A stretch of 64,000 nt of DNA from Ornithinimicrobium cerasi (GCF_003702705.1 NZ_QZMN01000008.1:124001-188000); one strand, 5' to 3'. Positions 34,981 through 43,574 are shown, counted from the stretch's first letter. The notes: generated from the letters alone by a model not told the origin. Numbers and translations: made by a program.

Positions 34981-37275
34981 TCAGGATGCCTTCCCGGCAG
35001 GAGAAGCGGGTGAGACCTCCATGAGAGAGCTCTCATCCACGAGCCGGCCCCAGGACCGCTCGGCCCAGGCCTCGACGGTGCGGCGCCAGCGCGGGCGGTG
35101 GGCGTAGACCCCGACCAGCCGCCCCACCGTGGCCGCCTCGGCCAGCCGCCACTCCTCCTCGCTCACGCCCGCGGCGGTGGCCACCCGCTCGGCGTGGTCG
35201 CGGACGACGCCGGCGGCGGTCGCCGACCACAGGCCCTGCGCCTGCCGGAGCGAGGCGTGGGCGGCGAGGTTGGCGGGGTCGAGCGCGGGGGAGGCCAGGC
35301 AGGCGGTGTCGAGGTCGAGGACGGACAGCGTCGCCCCGTCCCAGAGCAGCTGCTTGTCGTGCAGGTCGCGGTGGGTGGGGACCGGTCGCAGCCCGCTGCC
35401 CGCCCGGGCGGTCAGCGCGGTCGCGAGCGTCTCGAGGCGGTCCGGCCACGGGGTGCCGGTCAGCAGCGGCGCGGCGCGCTGCGCCCACGTCCGCAGGACG
35501 GCGACCTCGTCGGCGTCACCGTGGACGGGCAGGTCAGGCCTGTCGGCGACCCCCTGGAACCGCACCCACACCTCCGCCCAGCACTCCCAGGCCTCGCCCC
35601 AGTCGGTCCGGTCCGCCAGCTCGTGGAGAGGACGGCCGGGCACGACGGAGAGGTCGACGACGTCCTCACCCGCCCGCAGCACCTGCGGGGAGCCGAGGCC
35701 GGCGGCGGTCGCGAGCAGGCGACCGGCCTCGCAGGCGCGGGCCAGCGCGCTGCCGCGGCCGGGGCGGACCACCTTGGTGTAGGCGTCCGGCCGCCGCACG
35801 ACCGCACGCCGCCCTGCGCGGTGCACCACGAGCTCCCCGTCGATCTCCGCGAGCGCCGGGAGGGCGGGGTCGGCCCCCGGCGGCAGCAGGCGCGTGCGCC
35901 CGTCGGCGTCCCAGGTCCCGGCCCGCAGCCGTCCCGCCCCGTCACGGCCCTCCACGACGACACGGGGTATGCCGTCGCGCACCTTTCCCGGCCACGCCCG
36001 CCCGACCCGGACCTCCTCCGTCCCGTCGGTCACGACCTCCGGCACGGCGAGCCTGTCGACCGGGGTCGCGCCGTGCAGGCCGCCGGTCGTGGTGCCCGGG
36101 GACAGCGCCGCCTCGGCGAGCCCGACGAGGCGCCCGGTCCCGGCCACCCAGTCCTGCTCCTGCCGGCGCCAGGGCTCCACGACCCGGGCGAGCAGCGCCG
36201 CCGCGACCCACGGGCCCGGGACGTCGGGCACGGTGGGGAGCCCGGCGGCGTCGGCATACCCCTGAAGGACGGCGGCCCCGGCGTGCGAGCGCGCCAGGAG
36301 GCAGGTGGCGATCAGGCCGGCGAGGTCGAGCTCGCGGGGTGCCAGGGCCGCTCGGTCGAGGTCCGTGAGCAGCACCCCGCCGTCCACCGGCAGCAGGCAC
36401 TGGTCCAGGGAGAAGTCACCGTGGCTGACGACGACCTCGTCGCTGGTGGGACCTTCCGACCCCAGGCGCCGCAGCACCGCCCCGGCCCGGGTGACCAGCT
36501 CCGGCCGCCCGGTCACCCGCAGCTGCTCCACGCTCGCGGCCGCGGCCCCCACGACGTCCGCCCACGTGCGCTCGGGAAGCCAGTCGCGCAGCGGACCGAC
36601 CACCGGGTCGTCGGCACTGCTCCGCGGGGCGGGGGCAGGGGTGCCCCGCGGAGCAGTGGTCTGGAGGGTGCCGGGAGCGACGGCGTGCAGCCCCGCCAGG
36701 GCCGCGCCGACCTCGCGCAGCACGGCGGGGTCGGTCTCCCCCACGGCGTCCCGGCCGTCGACCCACGGCCAGGTGGTGACGTGGGAGGACCGCACCTCGG
36801 AGCCGCGCACGGGCGTCACGACGGGAACACCCGCCCGGGCCAGCGCCCGCGTCACGTCCGAGAGCCGTCGGCGGTGCGGTGCCGCCGTGACCCGGTGGAC
36901 CACCGGTCCGTCCCGCACCACGAGGCGGCGCAGCGGGTTGTGCCGCAGGACGACCACGTCCGCGCCGAGGGGCAGGCGCGCGGCATACCGGCCGAGACGG
37001 GGGTCGGTGCGGACCGGCCCCCACTGCACGAGCGTCTCGGTCCCGGGGATCTCCGACTCCGCGACCCCGTCGGCGCGTCCCTTGGCCGCCTTCGCGCGGG
37101 CCGGCCCGGTGAGGGTGCGGACCCAGCCCCACGGCGAGCCGTCCGTCGAGACGAGCGCGGCGACGCTGGTCACCCCGGGCTTGGGGCGCAGCCGGGTCGC
37201 CCGCACCGGCGCCCCGACCAGGGCGCTCAGCCGGGCCGGGTCGAGGAGCAGCGCCAGGGCGGGGTCGCCGCTCAC
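34981..37275 (-). CDS. Tandem aminoglycoside-phosphotransferase-fold protein
   Basis: 764 aa carrying two APH-like kinase modules. Module 1 (about 60-370): catalytic HGDFSLDQCLL with His285 and Asp287, then LLTDLDRAAL for metal. Module 2 (about 480-750): THRDLHDKQLLWDG with His635 and Asp637, then SVLDLDTACL. Both keep the catalytic Asp and the metal Asp. Such kinases phosphorylate sugars, choline-like alcohols or antibiotics; double modules are unusual. GTG 37275 overlaps the ABC exporter stop by 4 nt. Co-transcription with glycosyltransferases suggests a sugar or glycolipid intermediate as substrate, which is inference. A 15-bp inverted repeat sits inside the gene. Confidence 0.78.
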   Translation of the reverse strand: MSGDPALALLLDPARLSALVGAPVRATRLRPKPGVTSVAALVSTDGSPWGWVRTLTGPARAKAAKGRADGVAESEIPGTETLVQWGPVRTDPRLGRYAARLPLGADVVVLRHNPLRRLVVRDGPVVHRVTAAPHRRRLSDVTRALARAGVPVVTPVRGSEVRSSHVTTWPWVDGRDAVGETDPAVLREVGAALAGLHAVAPGTLQTTAPRGTPAPAPRSSADDPVVGPLRDWLPERTWADVVGAAAASVEQLRVTGRPELVTRAGAVLRRLGSEGPTSDEVVVSHGDFSLDQCLLPVDGGVLLTDLDRAALAPRELDLAGLIATCLLARSHAGAAVLQGYADAAGLPTVPDVPGPWVAAALLARVVEPWRRQEQDWVAGTGRLVGLAEAALSPGTTTGGLHGATPVDRLAVPEVVTDGTEEVRVGRAWPGKVRDGIPRVVVEGRDGAGRLRAGTWDADGRTRLLPPGADPALPALAEIDGELVVHRAGRRAVVRRPDAYTKVVRPGRGSALARACEAGRLLATAAGLGSPQVLRAGEDVVDLSVVPGRPLHELADRTDWGEAWECWAEVWVRFQGVADRPDLPVHGDADEVAVLRTWAQRAAPLLTGTPWPDRLETLATALTARAGSGLRPVPTHRDLHDKQLLWDGATLSVLDLDTACLASPALDPANLAAHASLRQAQGLWSATAAGVVRDHAERVATAAGVSEEEWRLAEAATVGRLVGVYAHRPRWRRTVEAWAERSWGRLVDESSLMEVSPASPAGKAS
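35021..35036. promoter_or_regulatory. Dyad TGAGAG-N2-CTCTCA at the operon end
   Basis: ATGAGAG-AG-CTCTCAT (7-bp arms, 2-nt centre) lies in the last codons of the tandem kinase gene. The same core TGAGAG-N2-CTCTCA occurs at 42864-42877 upstream of the first gene of this operon. Candidate protein-binding sites. Confidence 0.4.
36616..36657. repeat. Perfect 15-bp inverted repeat inside a coding region
   Basis: ACTGCTCCGCGGGGC (36616-36630) and its exact complement (36643-36657), with a 12-nt loop. It codes for a Pro/Ala/Thr-rich loop within module 1 of the tandem kinase and may be a small inserted element read through in frame, or an mRNA hairpin. Confidence 0.8.
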
Positions 37276-39056
37276 CGTGCCACCCCGGCGGCCGGGACGT
37301 CCTCGAGCACCCGCTCCAGCGGCGCCTCCGCGGGCGGCCCGTCCCACACCACGCGGCCCGCCTCGACCACGACGACGCGGTCCGCGCGCCGGGCCGTCTC
37401 GGCGTCGTGCGTCACGACGACCGACGTCCGGCCGCGGGTCAGCTCCTCGATCGCCTCGTTGACCAGCTCGGCGTTCTCCGGGTCCAGGCCGGTCGTCGGC
37501 TCGTCGAGCAGGAGCACCGGCGCGTCGCGCAGGAAGGCCCGTGCCAGGGAGATGCGCTGCCGCTGGCCGCCCGAGAGGCTGTCGCCCCGCTCGCTCACCA
37601 CGGTCCGCAGCCCGTCGGGCAGCCGGTCGGTGAACTCGGTCACCCGCGCCAGCCGCGCCGCCCGCCCGACCTCCTCGGCCGAGGCGCCGGGGCGGCCCTG
37701 CCGCACGTTGTCCTCCACCGTCCCGGTGAAGAGCACCGCGTCCTGCTGCACGAGGGCCATGACGGAGCGCAGCTCGGCGAGGTCGAGCTCGCGCAGGTCC
37801 ACGCCGTCGAGCCGGACCGACCCGGTGCCGGGGTCGAGCAGCCGCAGCAGCAGCGAGACGATCGTCGACTTGCCGGAGCCGGACGGGCCGACGACCGCGA
37901 CCGACTCCCCCGGGCGCACCCGCAGGTCGAGCCCGTCGAGGACCGGCACGCCGGGGACGAAGGCCAGGCCGACCCCCCGCAGCTCCAGCTCGCCCCGGAC
38001 CGTGCCGAGCGGCACCGGGCGCTCGGGCGAGACGATGTCCGGCTGCTCGTCGAGCAGGTCCGCGACCCGCTCGCCGGAGGCGGTGGCGCGGGCGATCCGC
38101 CCGGTGTACTTCGCCAGGTCCCGCAGCGGCTTCATCGACGTCTTGAGATAGGTGAGGAAGATGATGAGGTCCCCGGGGGTCATCGCGCCCTCCAGCACCC
38201 TGCTGCCGCCGAGGAAGAGCACGGCCGCGGTGGCCACGCCGACGAGCACGTCGGTGCGCCGCTCCAGCGCGGCAGCCAGCCGGCGGGCGACGACGCCGTC
38301 CTTGAGCGAGCGGTCGTTGGACCCGCGGAAGTGCCGGGAGCGCTGGTCCTCCATCCCGTAGGCCTGGACGTGCGTCATCCCGCTCAGGGTCTCCTGCGCG
38401 ATGTTGGCCAGGTCGCCCTCGCTGCGCCGGGTCCGGCGCGACGCGGCGGTGATCTTGCCGGTGCTGGTGCGGGAGGAGAGGAGGAACACCAGCACGGCCG
38501 CCACGACGATCCCCGCGAGAGCCAGGTCCAGCCAGGCCATCACACCGACCATCGCGACCAGGGTGATGACGTTGACGACGAGCGGCATGCCCGCGGTCAC
38601 CGCGACCTCCTGGAGCCGGCCGACGTCGGAGACGAGCCGCTGCACGACGTCACCGGTGCGGACGTTCCCGTGGTAGGTCCGGGAGAGCCGCTGGATGTGG
38701 TCGAAGCAGCTGGCGCGCAGCGCGGTGGCCACCCGCGAGCCGCCCAGCGCGAAGGCGACCGTGGCGGCGAAGTTGCTCACCGCCCGCAGCCCGATGATGG
38801 AGATCGTCGCGAGCGCGCAGGCGAGCAGCAGCTGCACCGAGGCGGTCGGGCCGGGCTCGGCCAGGTCCGCGCCCAGGCTGCGGGTGAGCGCGTCGACGAC
38901 GAGCTTGGTCGGCCAGGGCTCGAGCACCCGGAAGAGCACCTCGAGCAGCAGCACCGCGCCGCCGCCGGCGAGCAGGACGCGCTGACCGCGCAGGTGGGGT
39001 CGGAGTATGCCGAGGGTGCGCAGCAGGGCGGACCGGTCGACCGTGGGGCGTCCCAT
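37272..39056 (-). CDS. ABC exporter, fused membrane and ATPase domains
   Basis: 594 aa half-transporter. TM domain about 20-320 with six TMs (type I exporter), ATPase about 345-580 with Walker A GPSGSGKST, signature LSGGQRQRISLARA, Walker B VLLLDEPT and H-loop VTHD. Arg/Thr rich cytoplasmic loops are normal for this group, which exports lipids, peptides or glycolipids as homodimers. It starts 1 nt after the stop of the upstream glycosyltransferase gene and is coupled to the tandem kinase gene by a GTGA overlap, so it is likely the exporter of whatever the operon makes. Confidence 0.9.
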   Translation of the reverse strand: MGRPTVDRSALLRTLGILRPHLRGQRVLLAGGGAVLLLEVLFRVLEPWPTKLVVDALTRSLGADLAEPGPTASVQLLLACALATISIIGLRAVSNFAATVAFALGGSRVATALRASCFDHIQRLSRTYHGNVRTGDVVQRLVSDVGRLQEVAVTAGMPLVVNVITLVAMVGVMAWLDLALAGIVVAAVLVFLLSSRTSTGKITAASRRTRRSEGDLANIAQETLSGMTHVQAYGMEDQRSRHFRGSNDRSLKDGVVARRLAAALERRTDVLVGVATAAVLFLGGSRVLEGAMTPGDLIIFLTYLKTSMKPLRDLAKYTGRIARATASGERVADLLDEQPDIVSPERPVPLGTVRGELELRGVGLAFVPGVPVLDGLDLRVRPGESVAVVGPSGSGKSTIVSLLLRLLDPGTGSVRLDGVDLRELDLAELRSVMALVQQDAVLFTGTVEDNVRQGRPGASAEEVGRAARLARVTEFTDRLPDGLRTVVSERGDSLSGGQRQRISLARAFLRDAPVLLLDEPTTGLDPENAELVNEAIEELTRGRTSVVVTHDAETARRADRVVVVEAGRVVWDGPPAEAPLERVLEDVPAAGVAR

Positions 39057-39057
39057 C

Positions 39058-40206
39058 TCAGGCGCTCGCCCCCAGCGGTGCGGGCAGCGAGCGTCCCAGC
39101 ACGCTGTCCCAGGAGTGCAGGGTCTCCATCCGCCGCCTCGCGGCGGCCCCGAGCCGGCGGGCGCGGGCGGGGTCGGTGACGAGCGCGTCGAGCGCCGCCG
39201 CGAGCGCGGCCGGGTCGGACGGCGGCACGAGCACCCCGGTCGCCCCGTCCACGACGACGTCCGGGATCTGGCCGATGGCCGAGGCCACGACGGGAAGGCC
39301 CGCCGCGCCGTACTCGTAGACCTTCAGCGGGGAGAAGTAGTGGTCGGCGGAGGCCGGGTAGGGCGCCACCGCGACCGCTGCACCCTCGAGAGCCTGCGGG
39401 ACCTGTTCCGGCGCAACGGCTCCCAGTAGCTCGACCTCGAGCTGGTGCCTGGCGACGAGCCGCTCCACGACGCTGCGCTGGGGGCCGTCACCGACGATGC
39501 GCAGCCGCCAGGGGACCTGCGCCAGCGCGGCGGCGGCGAGGAGGTCCTCGACCCCGTGCCACGGCTTGAGGGTCCCGACGAACACCACGACCGGGTCCCC
39601 GGACGGGTCCGGGGTCACCGGCCGGATGCGGTCGGTGTTCACCCCGTTCGGGGTGACCCGCACGTCGGCGCCGCCCGGCCGGGGGGTGCGCGAGCGCACC
39701 CATCCGGCCACCTGCTCCGAGACGCAGGCGACGACGTCCGCGGCAGCCACCTGGGCCGCCAGCGCGGACTCGGCTCCGGCCTCGTCGACGAGCACCCGGT
39801 GATCGCGCTGCTCGTCCACGAGCGGGGCGTTGACCTCGAGCACGGTCGTGCAGGCGTGGGCCGCGGAGACGGTGGCCAGGACGGTCGAGAACAACGAGTA
39901 GCGCTCGTGGAGGACGTCCGGCCGCGCGGCGAGCACCAGCTCGGACAGCTGCGCCGCCGCGGCCCGCTGCGCGCGCTCGCGCTCGGCCGGGTCCAGGTCC
40001 TTGCCGCCGACCCGGACCTCGTGGACGGGAAGGTCCGCGAGGTCGGCGGGGACCTCGGAGCCCCGGCGCACGGCATACACCTCGACGTCGGCGCCGCGGC
40101 GTCGCCAGGCACGCACCAGCTCCTGGATGTGCACGCTGGCCCCCTTGGTGCCGAAGACGGGGATCCCGGGGTCGGCGCAGACGTAGGCGACGCGCTGGGT
40201 GCTCAT
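39058..40206 (-). CDS. Glycosyltransferase family 4
   Basis: 382 aa GT-B fold. N-terminal domain with GTKGASVHIQELVRAWRRRGADV and RPDVLHERYSLFS. The donor domain has VFVGTLKPWHGVEDLL, LRIVGDGPQ, and the C-terminal YFSPLKVYEYGAAGLPVVAS, the EX7E-like region. It adds a sugar from a nucleotide donor to a surface or lipid-linked acceptor in the cytoplasm. ATG 40206 has GGAGG 4 nt upstream and overlaps the previous glycosyltransferase stop by 4 nt. Confidence 0.9.
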   Translation of the reverse strand: MSTQRVAYVCADPGIPVFGTKGASVHIQELVRAWRRRGADVEVYAVRRGSEVPADLADLPVHEVRVGGKDLDPAERERAQRAAAAQLSELVLAARPDVLHERYSLFSTVLATVSAAHACTTVLEVNAPLVDEQRDHRVLVDEAGAESALAAQVAAADVVACVSEQVAGWVRSRTPRPGGADVRVTPNGVNTDRIRPVTPDPSGDPVVVFVGTLKPWHGVEDLLAAAALAQVPWRLRIVGDGPQRSVVERLVARHQLEVELLGAVAPEQVPQALEGAAVAVAPYPASADHYFSPLKVYEYGAAGLPVVASAIGQIPDVVVDGATGVLVPPSDPAALAAALDALVTDPARARRLGAAARRRMETLHSWDSVLGRSLPAPLGASA

Positions 40207-41555
40207 GAGGCCTCCTGGCCGGGGACGGGCACGGGGTCCACGGAGGCTGCCGGCACGGGGTGGGGGACGGGCCGATGGAGCGCGGAGAGGTACCTGGTCT
40301 GCCGCCGGGTGTCGTAGTCGCGCTCCACCAGGGCGCGGGCGGCGCGGGCGACCTCCTGGCGCGGCCAGAACGGGTCGGCGACGGCACGGAGGGCACCGGC
40401 CAGGCGTGCGGGCAGGCCGGTGACCTCGGCGTCGAGGAGGATGCCGGTGCCCGGCCCGTCGGCGCCGCCCGGCTGGACGGCCTCGGGGATGCCGGTGACG
40501 GCGGTGGCGACGCAGGGGACGCCGCTGGCCATCGCCTCCAGCAGGACGGTGGGCAGTCCGTCGGCGTTGCCGTCGGCCCCGACGACGCAGGGGGCGGCGA
40601 GGAGGTCGGCCCAGGCCAGCTCGTCGACGAGCTCGGCCTGGCTGCGGGCCCCCAGCAGGTGGACCCGGTCGCCGAGGCCGCGCTCCCGGACGAGGTCGCG
40701 CAGCGGCTGCTCCAGCTCGCCGTCGCCGACGAGGCGCAGCTCGACGGGGACCTCGTCGCGCAGGAGGGCGACCGCCTCGACGAGGTGGGCGAAACCCTTC
40801 TTCTCGACGAGGCGCCCGACGGCGAGGACGCGCAGCGGTGCGTGCGGGTCGCCGGGGTCGCGGTAGGGGAAGCGCGGCAGGTCGAGCCCGTTGCGGACCA
40901 GCCGGACCCGGTCTGCGGGGACGCCGACCTCCTCGGTGAGGAAGCGGGCGTTGTGGTCGCTGATCGCGATGACCGAGGCGGCGCGGGAGAGGACCTCGCG
41001 GAGCAGCACCCGGTCGACGTCCTCGTGGAAGAGGTCCTTGGCGTGGGTGGTCACGGTGAACGGCACGTCGGTCAGGGCCGAGGCGATGACCGCGCACCAG
41101 GAGGCCAGGGTGGCGAAGTGGACGTGCAGGTGGGTGATGCCGTCGCGCCGGACCCGCAGCGCGAGCTCCACGCCCTGGGCCACGTCCGAGGCGCCCAGCC
41201 GGACGAGGAGGGGCATGAGCGCACCGAGGCGGGTCCCGAAGCCGGGCAGCTCCTCGTGCGCCCGGGAGAAGGTCTCCCACTCCCCGGACAGCTTCTGCGG
41301 CCGGGGCACGTGGGTGACCGGCGCCTGGACCTGCGCCAGCTGGGGGTGGAAGCGGGCGTCCGTGGTCGGACGCAGTGCGTAGATCGCGAGGTCCTCGCCC
41401 GCGGCCTCGCGGGCCAGGATCTCGGTGACGACGAAGGTCTCCGAGAACCGGGGGTAGACCTTGACGACGTAACCGACCCGGGACCGGCGGGGGAGCGCCC
41501 GGGTGGGGGTCGGGTGGGCCCCGGCACGGACCGGACGGGTCTCAGACGGCAGCAC
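40203..41555 (-). CDS. Glycosyltransferase family 4 (colanic-acid type)
   Basis: 450 aa. A 30-residue Pro/Arg/Thr leader precedes VGYVVKVYPRFSETFVVTEILARE, the typical start of WcaL/AmsK-like enzymes of capsule synthesis. HLHVHFATLAS, VPFTVTTHAKDLF and the donor domain VLAVGRLVEKKGFAHLVEA, GADGNADGLPTVLLEAMASGVPCVAT follow. GTG 41555 has GGAGGT 5 nt upstream and overlaps the preceding stop by 14 nt. Resemblance to exopolysaccharide transferases supports an envelope glycan product. Confidence 0.9.
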   Translation of the reverse strand: MLPSETRPVRAGAHPTPTRALPRRSRVGYVVKVYPRFSETFVVTEILAREAAGEDLAIYALRPTTDARFHPQLAQVQAPVTHVPRPQKLSGEWETFSRAHEELPGFGTRLGALMPLLVRLGASDVAQGVELALRVRRDGITHLHVHFATLASWCAVIASALTDVPFTVTTHAKDLFHEDVDRVLLREVLSRAASVIAISDHNARFLTEEVGVPADRVRLVRNGLDLPRFPYRDPGDPHAPLRVLAVGRLVEKKGFAHLVEAVALLRDEVPVELRLVGDGELEQPLRDLVRERGLGDRVHLLGARSQAELVDELAWADLLAAPCVVGADGNADGLPTVLLEAMASGVPCVATAVTGIPEAVQPGGADGPGTGILLDAEVTGLPARLAGALRAVADPFWPRQEVARAARALVERDYDTRRQTRYLSALHRPVPHPVPAASVDPVPVPGQEAS

Positions 41556-42780
41556 GGTAGACCTCCTGGGCGGGCGTGGCGGTGGCGGTCGTGGCGGTGG
41601 CGGGCGTGGCGGTGCCGGCTCGCGGCAGGCGGGCGGTCGCGATCTCGGCGGTCCGGCCGGCCACCGAGCGCAGCCCACCGAGGTCGAGGGCGGCACGGCT
41701 CACCCGTCGTCCGACGGCTCCGCCCCACCAGGCGGCCAGCCGGGCGGGCGTGAGGTCCCGCTGCCGCAGCAGGTCGGCGGCGCCGACCGCCTCCAGACCG
41801 CAGGCCCGGATCAGCTGCTCCTGACGCGGTTGCTCGCGCGGGACGAGCAGCGCGGGCACGCCGGTGGCCAGCGTCTCCGCGACCGTGTTGTACCCGGCCA
41901 TCGACACCGACGCGGCGGCGCGGCGGATGAGGCCCGCCGCGTCGGGGACCGACCGCACCACGCGGGTGCGCGGGACAGCGGCCCGGACGACCTCCCGGTG
42001 CTCCTCCTCCGACATCTGCGGGCCGGTGACCACGACGTGCGTGTGGCCCCCGGGCACCGGCGTCGCGGCGGCGACCCGGCACAGCGCCGCACCGTCGGAG
42101 CCACCTCCGGCCGTGGTGACGACGTAGGGCTCCTGGGGCTCGAGCCCGTGCGCGTCCTCGGCCCGGCCGCGGGAGAGGTAGCCGTGGAAGGTCACCAGGT
42201 CGGCCAGCTCTCGGGGCAGCTCCCCGGTGACGCGCAGGTCGTGCACCCGCGGGTCGCCGTAGACCCAGACCTCGTCGAAGAGGGCACGCACGAGGCCGGG
42301 CGGCACCCCCTCCCACTCGGCGGCGACGCCGGCCGGGGAGTCGAGCACCTCGCGCAGCCCGAGCACGACGTGGGCGGCGGGGACCTGCTCGCGGAGCGCC
42401 ACCAGCGCGGGCAGCAGCTCCCCGTCGACCCCCAGTGCGTGGCGGTCGACCACGAGGAGGTCGGGTGCGAAGCACTGCAGCGTCGCACGCACGATCTCGC
42501 CGCGCAGCGCGGTCACCTCGTCGAGGTCCACCCCCAGGTGGCGGGCGCCGTAGTGGTGGCCGGTCTTGCCGATCGCCGGGACGGTGACGACGTCGAAGCC
42601 GGGCGGCGTCGACATACCCGAGGCTCCTCCCACCCCGTTGACGAGAAGACCGGTGACGGCCCGACCGGTGAGCTCGGGCACGCGCGCCGCGACGGCGTGC
42701 GCGAGCGCGCGGTTGCGGCGGAAGTGCCCCAGTCCCTGGGAGTCGTGCGAGGAGAAGACCACCCGAAGCGCCTCGTCCAT
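41542..42780 (-). CDS. MurG-like glycosyltransferase (GT28 C-terminal type)
   Basis: 412 aa. N-terminus VVFSSHDSQGLGHFRRNRALA, then LLVVDRHALGVDGE; C-terminal UDP-sugar domain with YVVTTAGGGSDG, TGPQMSEEEHREVV and SMAGYNTVAETLATGVPALLVPREQPRQEQLIRA, which matches the MurG family nucleotide site. The tail has repeated Ala-Thr-Ala units from a GGC/GTG-rich DNA stretch near 41571-41612. Probably a cytoplasmic transferase acting on a lipid-linked sugar. ATG 42780 begins a five-gene coupled operon (to 34981). Confidence 0.87.
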   Translation of the reverse strand: MDEALRVVFSSHDSQGLGHFRRNRALAHAVAARVPELTGRAVTGLLVNGVGGASGMSTPPGFDVVTVPAIGKTGHHYGARHLGVDLDEVTALRGEIVRATLQCFAPDLLVVDRHALGVDGELLPALVALREQVPAAHVVLGLREVLDSPAGVAAEWEGVPPGLVRALFDEVWVYGDPRVHDLRVTGELPRELADLVTFHGYLSRGRAEDAHGLEPQEPYVVTTAGGGSDGAALCRVAAATPVPGGHTHVVVTGPQMSEEEHREVVRAAVPRTRVVRSVPDAAGLIRRAAASVSMAGYNTVAETLATGVPALLVPREQPRQEQLIRACGLEAVGAADLLRQRDLTPARLAAWWGGAVGRRVSRAALDLGGLRSVAGRTAEIATARLPRAGTATPATATTATATPAQEVYRAAV

Positions 42781-42790
42781 CTCTGTGCCT

Positions 42791-42826
42791 CTCGTCCGAC
42801 GCCGTCGGCCGACGGCGTGCGACGAG
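42791..42826. promoter_or_regulatory. 36-bp dyad in the leader of the glycosyltransferase operon
   Basis: CTCGTCCGACGCCGTCGG (42791-42808) against CCGACGGCGTGCGACGAG (42809-42826): 16 of 18 positions pair with no loop. It sits 10 nt upstream of the MurG-like ATG, and a minus-strand TTGACT lies just outside at 42824-42829. In RNA it could form a hairpin in the leader; in DNA a dimer site. No T-run. Confidence 0.65.
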
Positions 42827-42863
42827 TCAACAGACCCGGGATGAGGGGTCGATGAAATCTCGG

Positions 42864-42877
42864 TGAGAGTGCTCTCA
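42864..42877. promoter_or_regulatory. Dyad TGAGAG-N2-CTCTCA upstream of the operon
   Basis: TGAGAG-TG-CTCTCA lies in the 122-bp gap between the response regulator gene and the glycosyltransferase operon. Same core as at 35021-35036. Candidate operator for the adjacent OmpR-type regulator, unproven. Confidence 0.45.
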
Positions 42878-42902
42878 TGCACCCGTGGTCACACCGGTGG
42901 GC

Positions 42903-43574
42903 TCACGCCTCGAAGCGGTAGCCGATCCCCCGGACCGTGGTGATCCGCTCCGCGCCGAGCTTGGTGCGCAGGTAGCGGACGTAGACGTCGACGACGTTGG
43001 AGCTGCCCGTCACCTCGTAGCCCCACACCCGGTCCAGCAGCTGCTCGCGGCTCAGCACGTGCCCGGCGTGCTCCATCAGCTCACGAGCCAGCGTGAACTC
43101 CCGCGTGGACAGGTCGACCGGTCGGTCCCCCACCGTCGCCGTGCGGGCGGCGACGTCGAGGATGACCCCGCCCGCCTGCAGGACCTCGTCCTGGACGCCG
43201 GTCCGGAGCACCTCGGCCTGCCGCAGCCGCAGCCGCACCCGCGCGAGCAGCTCCTCGACCCGGAACGGCTTGGCCAGGTAGTCGTCCGCGCCCTGGTCCA
43301 GCCCGCTCACGGTGTCCTCGACCGAGTCGCGGGCGGTGCACATGATGATGGGGACGGGCTCCTCCATCGTCCGCAGCATCCGCAGCACGGTGAAACCGTC
43401 CATCCGCGGCAGGCCCACGTCGAGGACGACGAGGTCCACGTCGCCGCCGGTCGCCGCCTCCAGCGCGGCGAGCCCGTCGCCGACCACCGTCGTGCGGTAG
43501 CCCTCCGACCGCAGTCCGCGCTCGATGACCCGGGCGATCCCCTCTTCGTCCTCCGCGACCAGGATGTGGTGCAT
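42903..43574 (-). CDS. OmpR-family response regulator
   Basis: 223 aa. Receiver domain 1-118 with phospho-acceptor Asp52 in VLDVGLPRMDG, the conserved Thr in MCTARD and Lys in LAKPFRVEELLAR. DNA-binding winged helix about 130-222, with STREFTLARELMEHAGHVLSREQLLDRVWGY and YVRYLRTKLG, ending GIGYRFEA. It lies 122 nt upstream of the glycosyltransferase operon on the same strand. The likely partner kinase is at 44661-46268, separated by an opposite-strand gene. Confidence 0.95.
   Translation of the reverse strand: MHHILVAEDEEGIARVIERGLRSEGYRTTVVGDGLAALEAATGGDVDLVVLDVGLPRMDGFTVLRMLRTMEEPVPIIMCTARDSVEDTVSGLDQGADDYLAKPFRVEELLARVRLRLRQAEVLRTGVQDEVLQAGGVILDVAARTATVGDRPVDLSTREFTLARELMEHAGHVLSREQLLDRVWGYEVTGSSNVVDVYVRYLRTKLGAERITTVRGIGYRFEA

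Noticed and set aside
34981-37275. Aminoglycoside resistance gene
   Set aside because: The APH fold is broad; two modules and a glycosyltransferase/exporter context argue for a metabolic substrate.
37275-37347. Upstream extension of the tandem kinase
   Set aside because: Extra residues are Gly/Arg/Ala-only and lie in the exporter gene; the GTG at 37275 makes the usual GTGA overlap.
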